Below, piece by piece: positions 50,170 to 62,457 of a DNA stretch of 64,000 nt. Source of the stretch: Enemella dayhoffiae. GTDB taxonomy: Bacteria > Actinomycetota > Actinomycetes > Propionibacteriales > Propionibacteriaceae. Made by a program: the position numbers and the translations under genes. Where the stretch lies: the NCBI RefSeq assembly GCF_002250625.1, contig NZ_NMVQ01000034.1:186001-250000 (forward strand), given 5' to 3'. The notes beneath the pieces are model-generated. The model searched no databases. It was not told the origin of the DNA and worked only from the letters and a program-made list of their open reading frames with translations. Numbering within the stretch: the stretch's first letter is position 1; each line of letters starts with the position of its first letter.

Positions 50170-51841
50170 CGGCCACCCCCGGACCGCTCCCCGACCCGTT
50201 CTCCGACCCCAGCGGCGGCGTCGCCTTCTGCACGGTGGTTCGTCTTGCCGCCGCCTTCTTGACCGGGGCCTTCTTCACCGCGGCGCTCTGCTTGAGCGGC
50301 GCAGCCTTGGCCGGGGCCTTCTTGACCGGGGCCTTCTTGACCGGGGCCTTCTTCGCGGGCGCCTTCTTGGCTGCCTTCCTGGCGGCTGCCTTCTTGGCGG
50401 CCCGGGTGGGCTGCCGCGACGCCTCGGCCTGGGCCATCGTCTCGGCGAGTTCGTCGCGGGCCTCCAGCAGGCACTGCGCCAGCACCTCCAGGTCGCTCAA
50501 CGCGCTCCGGTCGCCGGTCAGCCCGAAGAACACGTTGCCGTCATAGGAGGTCACCCCGATCGACAGCAGGTGCCCGGGCGCCAACGGCAGCACCGGGAAG
50601 CTGGCGACCATCGGCGCTCCCCCCGCATAGAGCGTGTGCTGCGGGCCGGGTGCGTTGGTGATCAACAGATCGTGCGGCCGCCGGGAAAGCGACTCCCCCA
50701 CCCGAACGCCGAGCGCGTGCAGCGTGGTCGGAGCGAAACCGGCGATGTCGGAGATCGTCCGTGCCCCCACGGCGCGGCCGGTGTCGGTGTGTGCGCGGGT
50801 GCCGAAGGACACCTGGTGCAGCCGCATCAGCGCGTTCGGCTCGGCCAACGGCAACTGGATCAGGTGCGGCGCGACATGCGAACCGAGCGAGGTGGGTTCG
50901 CCGTCCTCATCGATCACGCTCATCGGCACCATCGCCAACAGCTCACCCCGGCGTACGCTCTCACCGCGGGTCGCCAGCCAGTCGCGCAGGCCACCGGCGA
51001 TGATCGCCAGCACCACGTCGTTGACCGTGTAGCGCTCCTGCATCCGCAGCGCCTTCAACCCCGCCAGCGGCATCGCCACCTGGGCCACCCGGCGCTGCTC
51101 CGACGGCAGCCCCGCCAACGGGGAGTCGGCCCGCGGCCCGCCGCCGCGCAGCGCCGAACCGGCCAGGTCGCTGAACGCGCCGCCGAACCCGCCGACCGCC
51201 TCACCGACCGCCAGTGCCGTGCCGAGCAGGTGGGTGACGCTGCGCCTGGTGGTGTCCACGAAGGAGCCGGCATCGGTCAGCCCCTCCCGCAGCGCGTCCA
51301 CCAGCAGGTCGACCGGACGCGGCTCGGGGGCCGGCTCCCAGGTGGAGCGGCCGGGGCCGTCGCCCTCCTCCGGGCTGTCGTCCAGCAGCACCTGGCCCAG
51401 GTCGACCGCGTCGACCCCGTCGACCAGGCACTGGTGGGTCTTCATCACCAGTGCGAACCGGTTGTCGGCCAGCCCCTCGACCAGATAGACCTCCCACAGC
51501 GGCCGGTCCCGGTCCATCCGCCGACCCATCACCCGGCCGACGAACTCCTGCAGCTGCTGCATCGTGCCCGGTCGCGGCAGCGCCGAGCGCCGGACGTGGA
51601 AGGTGAGGTCGAAGTCCTGGTCGTCCACCCAGACGGGCGCGGCCAACGCGCCCGGCACCTGCAGCACCCGCATCCGATACCGCGGGACGAAGTCCAGCCG
51701 CTGGGAGATCAGCGCCACCAGCGACTCATAGTCGAAGTCGTCGGAGGCGCTGAAGATGTCCACCGTCCCGACATGGGCCGGTGTGTGCTGGGTGTCCCCG
51801 GCCAACATCGACACCTCACGAGCCGTCAGCCGCTGCGGCAT
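50162..51841 (-). CDS. WS/DGAT-like acyltransferase with altered active site and histone-like tail
   Basis: A 559-aa protein of the wax ester synthase/diacylglycerol acyltransferase family, which esterifies acyl-CoA to alcohols or diacylglycerol. Family blocks include 'RLTAREVSMLAGDT', 'WVDDQDFDLTFHVRRSALPRPG' and 'NDVVLAIIAGGLRDWL', plus 'LLITNAPGPQHTLYAGGAPM'. The active-site motif HHxxxDG reads H136-Q-C-L-V-D-G, so the second, catalytic His is Gln. Residues ~476-559 form a Lys/Ala/Pro-rich tail with AKKAP/KKAPV repeats like those of histone H1 or actinobacterial HU. The ATG at 51841 has GGAGG 5 nt upstream. It leads the ku operon. Confidence 0.85.
   Translation of the reverse strand: MPQRLTAREVSMLAGDTQHTPAHVGTVDIFSASDDFDYESLVALISQRLDFVPRYRMRVLQVPGALAAPVWVDDQDFDLTFHVRRSALPRPGTMQQLQEFVGRVMGRRMDRDRPLWEVYLVEGLADNRFALVMKTHQCLVDGVDAVDLGQVLLDDSPEEGDGPGRSTWEPAPEPRPVDLLVDALREGLTDAGSFVDTTRRSVTHLLGTALAVGEAVGGFGGAFSDLAGSALRGGGPRADSPLAGLPSEQRRVAQVAMPLAGLKALRMQERYTVNDVVLAIIAGGLRDWLATRGESVRRGELLAMVPMSVIDEDGEPTSLGSHVAPHLIQLPLAEPNALMRLHQVSFGTRAHTDTGRAVGARTISDIAGFAPTTLHALGVRVGESLSRRPHDLLITNAPGPQHTLYAGGAPMVASFPVLPLAPGHLLSIGVTSYDGNVFFGLTGDRSALSDLEVLAQCLLEARDELAETMAQAEASRQPTRAAKKAAARKAAKKAPAKKAPVKKAPVKKAPAKAAPLKQSAAVKKAPVKKAAARRTTVQKATPPLGSENGSGSGPGVADG
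50307..50366. repeat. 15-nt tandem repeat coding KKAP-type pentapeptides
   Basis: Four 15-nt units (50307-50321, 50322-50336, 50337-50351, 50352-50366), the two central ones identical (TTGACCGGGGCCTTC), encode the Lys-Lys-Ala-Pro-Ala/Val tail of the acyltransferase-like protein. Length variation by slippage is likely between strains. Confidence 0.7.
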
Positions 51842-51891
51842 GCCACCTCCAGTCCCCGGCGGTACCGTCGAGATCCGCCTCGTTGCGGACC

Positions 51892-51897
51892 ACGGTA
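51892..51897 (-). promoter_or_regulatory. -10 box for the acyltransferase-ku operon
   Basis: TACCGT (TANNNT) on the minus strand, about 50 nt before the ATG at 51841. No damage motif is seen at this promoter. Confidence 0.35.
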
Positions 51898-51997
51898 GCC
51901 GAGTGCAGAACCGCGCGGACGGCGAGTTGTCCACAGATCTGGGCCGCCGGGGCCCGCGGTCGGGCCCGCACCGGACTCGCCGGGGCAGGCTGGGTGC

Positions 51998-52492
51998 ATG
52001 TCGATCGCACCCGCACTGCTCGTCGAGAGCCACCTCCGACCGGCCCCCGACCACCGGCCCGCCGTGATCAGCTGGCAGCACACACCCGAGATCCTCGCCC
52101 ACGCCCCGTTGCCGCTGGTCGACACCCCGAGCTGTGCGGTGGCGGGCGCGGATCCGCTGGACGAGCACACCCGCGGCCAGCTGAGCGCGGTCTGCGCGGC
52201 GATCATCGACACCGTCGCCGGCCGACGGGCGCCCCAGCAGTTGGTGCGCTGGGTCGACGAACGAGCCCTGGCCGAGATCGTGCTGCGCGCCCGGCAGCAG
52301 CGGCGGCTGGGCCGGTCGGTGGGCGTACGCTCCCAGCGGTTCCAGCGAAACGACGACCGGGTGGAGGCCGTGCTGCGGATCAGCGACGGGAACCGGTCCG
52401 AGGCGGTGGCGCTGCGCTTCGACCAGCTCGGCCGACGGTGGATGTGCCTGGTGGCCGACTTCGGCCCCACGGTTCAGCCGCGGGTGGTGTAG
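51998..52492 (+). CDS. Rv3235-family (DUF6459-like) protein
   Basis: A 164-aa protein with the late signature 'DDRVEAVLRISDGNRSEAVALRFDQLGRRWMCLVADFG', a cystatin/NTF2-like domain described for Rv3235 and found near secA in many Actinobacteria. The N-terminal 60 residues are Pro-rich and variable; 'AIIDTVAGRRAPQQLVRWVDERALAEI' is also family-like. The function is unknown. Its last 19 nt overlap, in antisense, the end of the deacetylase gene. CAGGCT, a -10-like hexamer, ends 7 nt before the ATG. Confidence 0.75.
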   Translation: MSIAPALLVESHLRPAPDHRPAVISWQHTPEILAHAPLPLVDTPSCAVAGADPLDEHTRGQLSAVCAAIIDTVAGRRAPQQLVRWVDERALAEIVLRARQQRRLGRSVGVRSQRFQRNDDRVEAVLRISDGNRSEAVALRFDQLGRRWMCLVADFGPTVQPRVV

Positions 52493-53409
52493 ACCTTGCC
52501 GGGCGAGGTGCCACCGAGCAGCTGTGACACCGTGACCAGCGTGTAGCCCTGCCCCTTGAGGTCGGTGATGATGCCGGGCACCGCGTTGACCGTGCTCGGG
52601 TGGATGTCGTGCATCAGCACGATCGCACCCGGGTGCGCCTGCTTGCGGACGGCGTCGCGGGTGGCGCTGGCGCTGCGGGTCTTCCAGTCCATCGTGTCCA
52701 CATCCCACAGGATCACCGACTCCCCGACCGACGCGGCCGCCGAGTCGACGGCGGCGTTGCGCGCACCGTAGGGCGGCCGGAACACGGTCACGTCGCGCCC
52801 GGTGGTCTGCTTGAGCAGCGCGTGCGTCCCGCCGATCTCCCGGTTCAGCTTGTCCTTGCCGGCCCCGGCCAGGTTGGGGTGGCTCATCGAGTGGTCACCG
52901 AGCTCCATCCCCGGGGTGTCGGCGACCTGCTTGGTGATCGCCGGGTTGGCGCGGATGTTCACCCCCTGCTGGAAGAAGGTGGCCACCACCTGCTCCCTGG
53001 TGAGCATCTCCAGCAACCGCGGGGTGTCCTTGCTCGGCCCGTCGTCGAAGGTGAGCGCGATGCACTTCAGCTTGGCGCAGTCGACCTTGGCGCCCGGGGC
53101 GGGCTGCTGCACCGGGCCGGGCGGTGGCGCCGGAGTGGCCGGTGGCGCCGGCGGGGGCGGGGACGCGGGCTTCGGCGTACCCGGTTTCGCCGTGGCGGTC
53201 GAGGGGGCTGCCTGCGGCGGGGTGGTCACGGGGGCGGGAGTGGTCGGCGCCGCGGTGGTGGGGGCAACGGTCGTCGGCGCGGGGGTGCTGGCCGGCGGCG
53301 GTACCGGCGTGGCGGCGGGCATCGCCTGCTCACCCGTGCCGGAGCAGCCGGCCAACGCGACCAGGACCAGGGCGGACAGGCCGACGCGCAGACCAGGGAA
53401 AGAAGCCAT
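52474..53409 (-). CDS. Polysaccharide deacetylase lipoprotein (NodB/CE4 domain)
   Basis: A 311-aa cell-surface enzyme. A signal peptide ends in VALAGC (lipobox), then a ~90-residue Pro/Thr/Ala linker, then a complete CE4 domain: 'ALTFDDGPSKDTPRLLEML' with catalytic Asp and metal Asp, 'GDHSMSHPNL' with two metal His, 'FRPPYGARN', 'WDVDTMDW' and 'IVLMHDIH'. Such enzymes remove N-acetyl groups from peptidoglycan or other glycans. The ATG at 53409 is preferred to 53418 because GAGG lies 5 nt upstream. Confidence 0.9.
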   Translation of the reverse strand: MASFPGLRVGLSALVLVALAGCSGTGEQAMPAATPVPPPASTPAPTTVAPTTAAPTTPAPVTTPPQAAPSTATAKPGTPKPASPPPPAPPATPAPPPGPVQQPAPGAKVDCAKLKCIALTFDDGPSKDTPRLLEMLTREQVVATFFQQGVNIRANPAITKQVADTPGMELGDHSMSHPNLAGAGKDKLNREIGGTHALLKQTTGRDVTVFRPPYGARNAAVDSAAASVGESVILWDVDTMDWKTRSASATRDAVRKQAHPGAIVLMHDIHPSTVNAVPGIITDLKGQGYTLVTVSQLLGGTSPGKVYTTRG

Positions 53410-53473
53410 GACCCTCATGCTAGGAGCCCACGGGCCGACCGTCCGGGCGACCCGCCCAGCGAATCGCCGGGGC

Positions 53474-56314
<2,841 letters not shown>

Positions 56315-56412
56315 GAGACTCCTGGCTCCCTAGGTTCTACATCCGTACGCCGCCCGCTGGCGGCAGCCTTCCCCATCGTAGGGGGTCGGGCCCAACCCTG
56401 CAGGGCGACGGC

Positions 56413-56814
56413 TCAGCGGCCGGTGGGACCGTCGCCGTCACCCAGGGCGTCCACGTTCCAGGCGTCGCCGCTCAGCTGATCGACCTCCAGCGGGTCGTCG
56501 CCCTCGGAGACCATCTCGTCCTGGTCCCGGTTGCCCTGTTCGGCGGCCGCCGAGTCGTCTTGTCCGAACTCGCCGCCGAAATCGGCCCACTCGTTGATCT
56601 CCTCACCGGAGGTGCGGACCCGCTCGTCCTCCAGGATCTGGTCGGCCCCCTCCACACCGGTGCCGTACGCGCCCTCGGAGCCGGGCTCGATGTCGTCCTC
56701 GTCGGCGCCCGGGTCGTCGACGTCATCGGGGTCGACCAGGTCGTCGGGGTCCAGGGTCTCGAAGGAGCCGTCGTCGGCGGTCGGGTCGAACTCGTCGTCG
56801 CTGCTGCGGGCCAT
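56413..56814 (-). CDS. Hypothetical highly acidic protein (133 aa)
   Basis: Asp/Glu/Gly-rich and probably disordered, with 'DPDDLVDPDDVDDPGADEDD' followed by 'GAYGTGVEGADQILEDERVRTSGEEINEWADFGGEFGQDD'. It resembles small acidic actinobacterial proteins (DUF5709-like), but I am not certain. The ATG at 56814 has a perfect AGGAGGT 6 nt upstream, and TAGACT (56858-56853) is a likely -10, so expression looks strong. It precedes secA on the same strand, with a 98-nt gap that holds nothing else. Confidence 0.6.
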   Translation of the reverse strand: MARSSDDEFDPTADDGSFETLDPDDLVDPDDVDDPGADEDDIEPGSEGAYGTGVEGADQILEDERVRTSGEEINEWADFGGEFGQDDSAAAEQGNRDQDEMVSEGDDPLEVDQLSGDAWNVDALGDGDGPTGR

Positions 56815-56852
56815 CGTCGTACCTCCTGATCGATCCGGTCGGGGAGGCCCAG

Positions 56853-56858
56853 AGTCTA
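56853..56858 (-). promoter_or_regulatory. -10 box for the acidic protein gene
   Basis: TAGACT (TANNNT), 39 nt before the ATG at 56814. Confidence 0.4.
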
Positions 56859-56881
56859 TGGTCGGTGACGAACCGCACTGC

Positions 56882-58081
56882 TCACAGGTGCCTGCGCAGC
56901 TCGTCGGCCAGGTCACCACGAGGCACCGCCCGGATCGCGCCGAGCCCGAGCCAGCCGGCCAGCTCGGCCAGCTCGGCGGCCAACTCCCGCGCCACGCGCG
57001 TGCCGTCGTGGCCGGCCTCCAGCCAGGCGGACTGCACGACCAACTCCCCCGCCGCCCGATCCGCCTTCAGGTCGACCCGGGCGACGAACTCCTCGCCCAG
57101 CAGGAACGGATAGACGTAGTAGCCGAAGCGCCGCTTCGGCTCGGGCACATAGATCTCGATCCGGTAGTCGAAGCCGAACAGCCCGGCCAACCGTTTGCGT
57201 TCGAACACCATCGAGTCGAACGGGCTGAGCAGGGCGCGGGCGGCCACGGTGCGCGGGCGGCGAGCGCCGTGCCACAGGTAGGCCGGCCCCCAGCCGGCGA
57301 CGGTCACCGGTTGCAACTCCCCCCACTCGACCAGGGTGCTGACCGCCTGTCTCGTTTCGGCGACCGAGAGCCGGAAATAGTCGGCCAGGCAGCCGAGGCT
57401 GGCGACCCCGAGCGCGGTCGCGGCCCGGCGTACCAGGAACAGGTGCGAGTCGGCCACGCTCGGGGTGGGGGCCGCGACGACCGCGGCGGGCAGCACCTTC
57501 TCTGGCAGCGCGAACGCGCGCTCGAACTGGCTGTTGCGGTGCGCGGCGGTGATCCGGCCGCACCAGAACAGCCATTCGCAGGCGGTCTTCACCTCCGACC
57601 AGTTCCAGCCCCAGTGGTCGCGGCGGCGTACCTCGTCGTGCTCGAGCTGGCGGGCGGTGATCGGCCGCGGGGCGGCGGCGATGTCGGTGTACACCCGCTC
57701 CACCAGGCCGGGCTGCTCGGCCTGCATCCGCCGGATCCCACCCCACGCCTCATCAGCGGCCCGCTCCATCCGGAAGCGCAGCGCCGGGGCCAGGGTGACG
57801 TCGATCAGGCTGGCGGCGTGCCCCCAGTATTCGAAGAGTCGGCGCGGGGCCCGGTGGGCGGCGCGCTCCAGCAGTGCGGGGTCGTACGCCCCCAGCCGCG
57901 AATACAGCGGGAACTGGTGCGCCCGGGCGACCACGTTGATCGAGTCGATCTGGAACTGACCGAGCTGGTTGATCACCTGCTGCACCTGGCGCATCGTGAC
58001 CGCGTCGGGGCGCGGCGCCGCCAGGCCCTGGGCGGCGATGGCAATCCGGCGGGCCTGCGCGATCCGCAGCGTGGTGGTCAT
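56882..58081 (-). CDS. YcaQ/AlkX-type winged-helix DNA glycosylase
   Basis: A 399-aa HTH_42 protein. This family unhooks DNA interstrand crosslinks and removes bulky alkyl adducts. The catalytic-type motif is 'LGQFQIDSINVVARAH', where Q-I-D fits the QxD signature of YcaQ/AlkX rather than the QxQ of AlkZ. Other blocks are 'RRLFEYWGHAASLIDVTLAP', 'HWGWNWSEVKTACEWLFWCGRI' and 'LLSPFDSMVFERKRLAGLFGFDYRIEIYVPE'. It is the third gene after an aminotransferase and a PPOX protein, 9 nt after the latter's stop. Confidence 0.85.
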   Translation of the reverse strand: MTTTLRIAQARRIAIAAQGLAAPRPDAVTMRQVQQVINQLGQFQIDSINVVARAHQFPLYSRLGAYDPALLERAAHRAPRRLFEYWGHAASLIDVTLAPALRFRMERAADEAWGGIRRMQAEQPGLVERVYTDIAAAPRPITARQLEHDEVRRRDHWGWNWSEVKTACEWLFWCGRITAAHRNSQFERAFALPEKVLPAAVVAAPTPSVADSHLFLVRRAATALGVASLGCLADYFRLSVAETRQAVSTLVEWGELQPVTVAGWGPAYLWHGARRPRTVAARALLSPFDSMVFERKRLAGLFGFDYRIEIYVPEPKRRFGYYVYPFLLGEEFVARVDLKADRAAGELVVQSAWLEAGHDGTRVARELAAELAELAGWLGLGAIRAVPRGDLADELRRHL

Positions 58082-58090
58082 GAGGGCTGG

Positions 58091-58483
58091 TCAGGGCAGG
58101 GTGAGCAGCACGGCGGCGTCGTTGCGGCCGAAGCGGTTGCTGAACCGGGAGATGATGGCCTGCACCCCGAAGATGATCGGCACCTGGATGCCGTACTTCT
58201 TGCGGATCGCCCGGCGGGCCGCGGTCAGGTCGGGACCGGCGGTGACCACCTGGCCGGTGCCGACGATCTCCGCCGAGCCCGGTCTCGGCGTACCGGTGCG
58301 ACTGCACGGCTGCACGGTCACCCTGGGGTCACGGCGCAACCGCTTGGTCTTCCAGGTGCTGGTCGAGGTGGTGAACGCGGCCCGGCCGTCGGGCAGGGCC
58401 GCGATCCAGACCGGTGTGGCCACCGGGGTGCCGTCCTTCTTGAAAGTGGTCAGCAGGACGAACTGCTCGTCGGCGATCCTCAC
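58091..58483 (-). CDS. PPOX-class split-barrel protein, probably F420-dependent
   Basis: A 130-aa pyridoxamine-5'-phosphate-oxidase-like flavin/F420 protein. The opening '[53 protein letters not shown]' is typical of actinobacterial F420H2-dependent FDOR-B reductases; the end 'KKYGIQVPIIF' also fits. The substrate is unknown. The GTG at 58483 overlaps the aminotransferase stop (GTGA). Confidence 0.8.
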   Translation of the reverse strand: MRIADEQFVLLTTFKKDGTPVATPVWIAALPDGRAAFTTSTSTWKTKRLRRDPRVTVQPCSRTGTPRPGSAEIVGTGQVVTAGPDLTAARRAIRKKYGIQVPIIFGVQAIISRFSNRFGRNDAAVLLTLP

Positions 58484-59610
58484 CCGCGCAGCGTATCCAG
58501 TGCCGCCGACAGCCGGTCCACGGTCGCGTCCACGTCGGCCCACTTGTCCAGCCCGAACAGTCCGAGTCGGAAGGCGCGATAGTCGGCGGGCTCGTCGACC
58601 ATCAGCGGTACGCCCGCGGCGGCCTGGACACCGGCGGCGACGAACTTCTTCCCGGTGGCCAGGTCCGGGTCGTCGGTGTAGGCCACCACCACGGTCGGCG
58701 CCTGCCAGCCCTCGGCGGCGACGGAGGCGAACCCGTGCTCGGCGAGCAGCTCGCGCACCCGGGTGCCGAGCTCGCGCTGGCGCTCGGTCAGCCGCTCCAG
58801 CCCCGCGTCGACGGTCTCCTGCATCACCTGCGCGTTGTGCAGCAGCGAGTCGGTGGGCATGGTCGCGTGATAGCCGTGCTTGCCGTCGCGGTAGCCCTCG
58901 GTGATGGAGAGCCACTTCTTCAGGTCGTTGGCGAAGCTGGAGGAGCTGCTCTGCTGCACGGCTTCGCGGGCGCGCTCGTTGAGCATCACATAGCCGGCGC
59001 ACGGCGTACCCGACCACCCCTTCTGTGGGGCCGAGAGCAGCACGTCCACCCCGACCTCGGTCATGTCCACCCAGAGCGGTCCGGAGGCGACGCAGTCGAG
59101 AACGAACAGTCCGCCGACAGCGTGGACGGCCTCGGCGACGCGGCGCAGGTAGTCGTCGGTGAGCAGGATTCCCGAGGCGGTCTCGACGTGCGGGGCGAAC
59201 ATCAGCTCGGGGCGCTGCTCGGCGATGGCCTGCTCGACCTGCTCGATCGGCGCCGGTTCGAACCCGGCCCTGGGCTGGTCGGTGACGGGGCGTGCCTTCA
59301 GCACCTGGTGCTGGTCGGTGATCCGGCCGGCGTCGATGATCTGAGACCAGCGATAGGAGAAGAACCCGTTGCGCAGCACCAGGCAGCGCCTGTCGTGGGC
59401 GAGCTGGCGGACCACCGACTCCATGCCATAGGAGCCGCCGCCGGGCACCACGGCCACCGTGTCGGCGTGGTAGGTGTCCTGCAGGATCGCGATCAGCTGC
59501 TGCATCGCGGCCACGAACCGGGCCGACATGTGGTTCAGCGACCGATCGGTGAATACCACCGAGAATTCCAGCAGGCCGTCGGGATCGATGTCTGTGCGGG
59601 GCAGTTCCAT
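58480..59610 (-). CDS. Class V aminotransferase (serine/alanine-glyoxylate type)
   Basis: A 376-aa PLP enzyme of the alanine-glyoxylate/serine-pyruvate aminotransferase group. The PLP Lys lies in 'LLSAPQKGWSGTPCAGYVML', the PLP-binding Asp in 'GGLFVLDCVASGP', and 'VVPGGGSYGMESVVRQLA' is the Gly-rich cofactor loop. A Ser-rich 'QQSSSSSFANDLKKW' and 'HATMPTDSLLHNAQVM' follow. TAGGGT (59623-59618) ends 7 nt before the ATG at 59610, so this start (not the GTG at 59619) fits a leaderless mRNA. It leads the operon with the PPOX protein and the YcaQ-type glycosylase. Confidence 0.87.
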   Translation of the reverse strand: MELPRTDIDPDGLLEFSVVFTDRSLNHMSARFVAAMQQLIAILQDTYHADTVAVVPGGGSYGMESVVRQLAHDRRCLVLRNGFFSYRWSQIIDAGRITDQHQVLKARPVTDQPRAGFEPAPIEQVEQAIAEQRPELMFAPHVETASGILLTDDYLRRVAEAVHAVGGLFVLDCVASGPLWVDMTEVGVDVLLSAPQKGWSGTPCAGYVMLNERAREAVQQSSSSSFANDLKKWLSITEGYRDGKHGYHATMPTDSLLHNAQVMQETVDAGLERLTERQRELGTRVRELLAEHGFASVAAEGWQAPTVVVAYTDDPDLATGKKFVAAGVQAAAGVPLMVDEPADYRAFRLGLFGLDKWADVDATVDRLSAALDTLRG

Positions 59611-59648
59611 GCCCGCCACCCTATTCCCGGCGGCCCACCGGCGTACCC

Positions 59649-60284
59649 TCAGGCGCTGCGCACCGCCTCTGACTCGGTGACGTCGATCCGGATCACGCCG
59701 TAGTCATAGGCCTTGCGGCGATAGACCACGCTCGGCTTGCCGCTGCCGGCGTCCACGAACAGGAAGAAGTCGTGGCCCACCAGCTCCATCTCCTCCAACG
59801 CCCGCTCCAGGGTCATCGGAGCACTGCTGTGCTCCTTCTCCCGGACCACCAGCGGCCCGTCACCGGTGACCTGGATCCCGGCGACCGTCCGGGTCTGGTT
59901 CTCCTCGGGCTCCGACTCGGTCTCGAGCGGCGGAACCTGCAGAGCGGCATCGCGCAGCGACTTGGGGGTGTGATTGCCTCGATGGACCTTCTTGCGGTCG
60001 GCCGCCTTGCGCAACTGGGAACGCAGTTTTTCCAGCGCCTGTTCGAAAGCAGCCAGCTTCTCCTGCGCCGCCGCTTCCGCACGCACCACCGGGCCCTTGC
60101 CACGCAGGGTGATCTCACAGCGCGCCGATTCGCTCGGCTGGCGCTTGTTTCCGTACGCCGAGACCTGGACCTCGACGCGAATCACCTTCTCCGACAGCTT
60201 TTCGATGGTGGACATCCGCTCCAGCACGTGCGAGCGGAAATCATCCGAGACATGGCAGTGTCGGCCAGTCACCGAGACGTCCAT
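59649..60284 (-). CDS. hpf: Ribosome hibernation-promoting factor, long form
   Basis: A 211-aa long HPF that dimerises 70S ribosomes into 100S particles in stationary phase. The N-terminal domain starts 'MDVSVTGRHCHVSDDFRSHVLERMSTIEKL' with the basic 'EKLRSQLRKAADRKKVHRG'; after an acidic linker the C-terminal dimerisation domain has 'PMTLERALEEMELVGHDFFLFVDAGSGKPSVVYRRKAYDYGVI'. The ATG at 60284 has GGAGG 6 nt upstream. A very strong hairpin with a T5 tract lies directly before the ribosome binding site. The linkage of hpf to secA is conserved in mycobacteria. Confidence 0.95.
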   Translation of the reverse strand: MDVSVTGRHCHVSDDFRSHVLERMSTIEKLSEKVIRVEVQVSAYGNKRQPSESARCEITLRGKGPVVRAEAAAQEKLAAFEQALEKLRSQLRKAADRKKVHRGNHTPKSLRDAALQVPPLETESEPEENQTRTVAGIQVTGDGPLVVREKEHSSAPMTLERALEEMELVGHDFFLFVDAGSGKPSVVYRRKAYDYGVIRIDVTESEAVRSA

Positions 60285-60303
60285 TGCAACCTCCTCTAGA
60301 TGG

Positions 60304-60364
60304 AAAAAGGCACCGATCGCGCCCCTACCGGTCCCGCTGAGCGGGCCGGTGGCGCTTCGGTGCC
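60304..60364 (-). terminator. Leader hairpin with T-tract upstream of hpf (attenuator candidate)
   Basis: On the minus strand an extended stem forms from four blocks: GGCACCGA with TCGGTGCC, GCGCC with GGCGC, ACCGG with CCGGT, and CCCGC with GCGGG around TGA (60309-60364). Right after it comes TTTTT (60308-60304), the form of an intrinsic terminator. It lies only ~12 nt before the hpf ribosome binding site, in its own leader. Confidence 0.7.
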
Positions 60365-60372
60365 ATACCTCC

Positions 60373-60378
60373 ACGCTA
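60373..60378 (-). promoter_or_regulatory. Possible -10 box for hpf
   Basis: TAGCGT (TANNNT) on the minus strand would start transcription near 60366, so the mRNA would begin with the hairpin. No standard -35 is visible; a stress sigma factor is possible. Confidence 0.35.
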
Positions 60379-60576
60379 GCCGCACCGCGTGCCGTTTACC
60401 AGCGATTCACCGACAGAACACTTTGGTTTGCCGCATTGGTTTGCTGGGCCCTTCGCCAAGCGCCCCCGCGGCGGGTTTTGCATGCTCGTTGCGGTCCTCG
60501 CCCGCACCCCGAGGGGGTCGCGCCAGGCTGTGCAGTCTTGATCGCCCACCGAGATCAAGAGTGCATCGCGTGTGTG

Positions 60577-60603
60577 GTCCTGCTCACGGGGTGTGAGCAG
60601 GAC
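60577..60603. promoter_or_regulatory. 27-bp perfect palindrome upstream of amtB
   Basis: GTCCTGCTCAC (60577-60587), spacer GGGGT, GTGAGCAGGAC (60593-60603): an 11-bp perfect inverted repeat in the divergent hpf/amtB region, ~115 nt before amtB. It could be a dimer-binding operator; no T tract follows. The rest of 60379-60655 shows no gene. Confidence 0.5.
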
Positions 60604-60655
60604 GGCACGTCTGCGGCGTACGCCGAAACGAGACCGAAACACGGCGCTCGACACG

Positions 60656-60693
60656 GTGACAGAGCCGTAACACCGCAACAACTCCGACGAAAC
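60656..60693 (+). promoter_or_regulatory. GlnR-type binding array upstream of amtB
   Basis: Four half-sites, GTGAC (60656), GTAAC (60667), ACAAC (60678) and GAAAC (60689), are spaced exactly 11 bp apart, i.e. separated by 6 nt as in the GlnR box (GTnAC-n6-GaAAC). Two more GAAAC copies, 11 bp apart, lie at 60625 and 60636. GlnR activates amtB-glnK-glnD in relatives. Confidence 0.6.
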
Positions 60694-60716
60694 AGCGGCC
60701 GGTGAGAGTTGTCGCC

Positions 60717-62443
<1,727 letters not shown>

Positions 62444-62457
62444 ACCCGGGAGGACCC

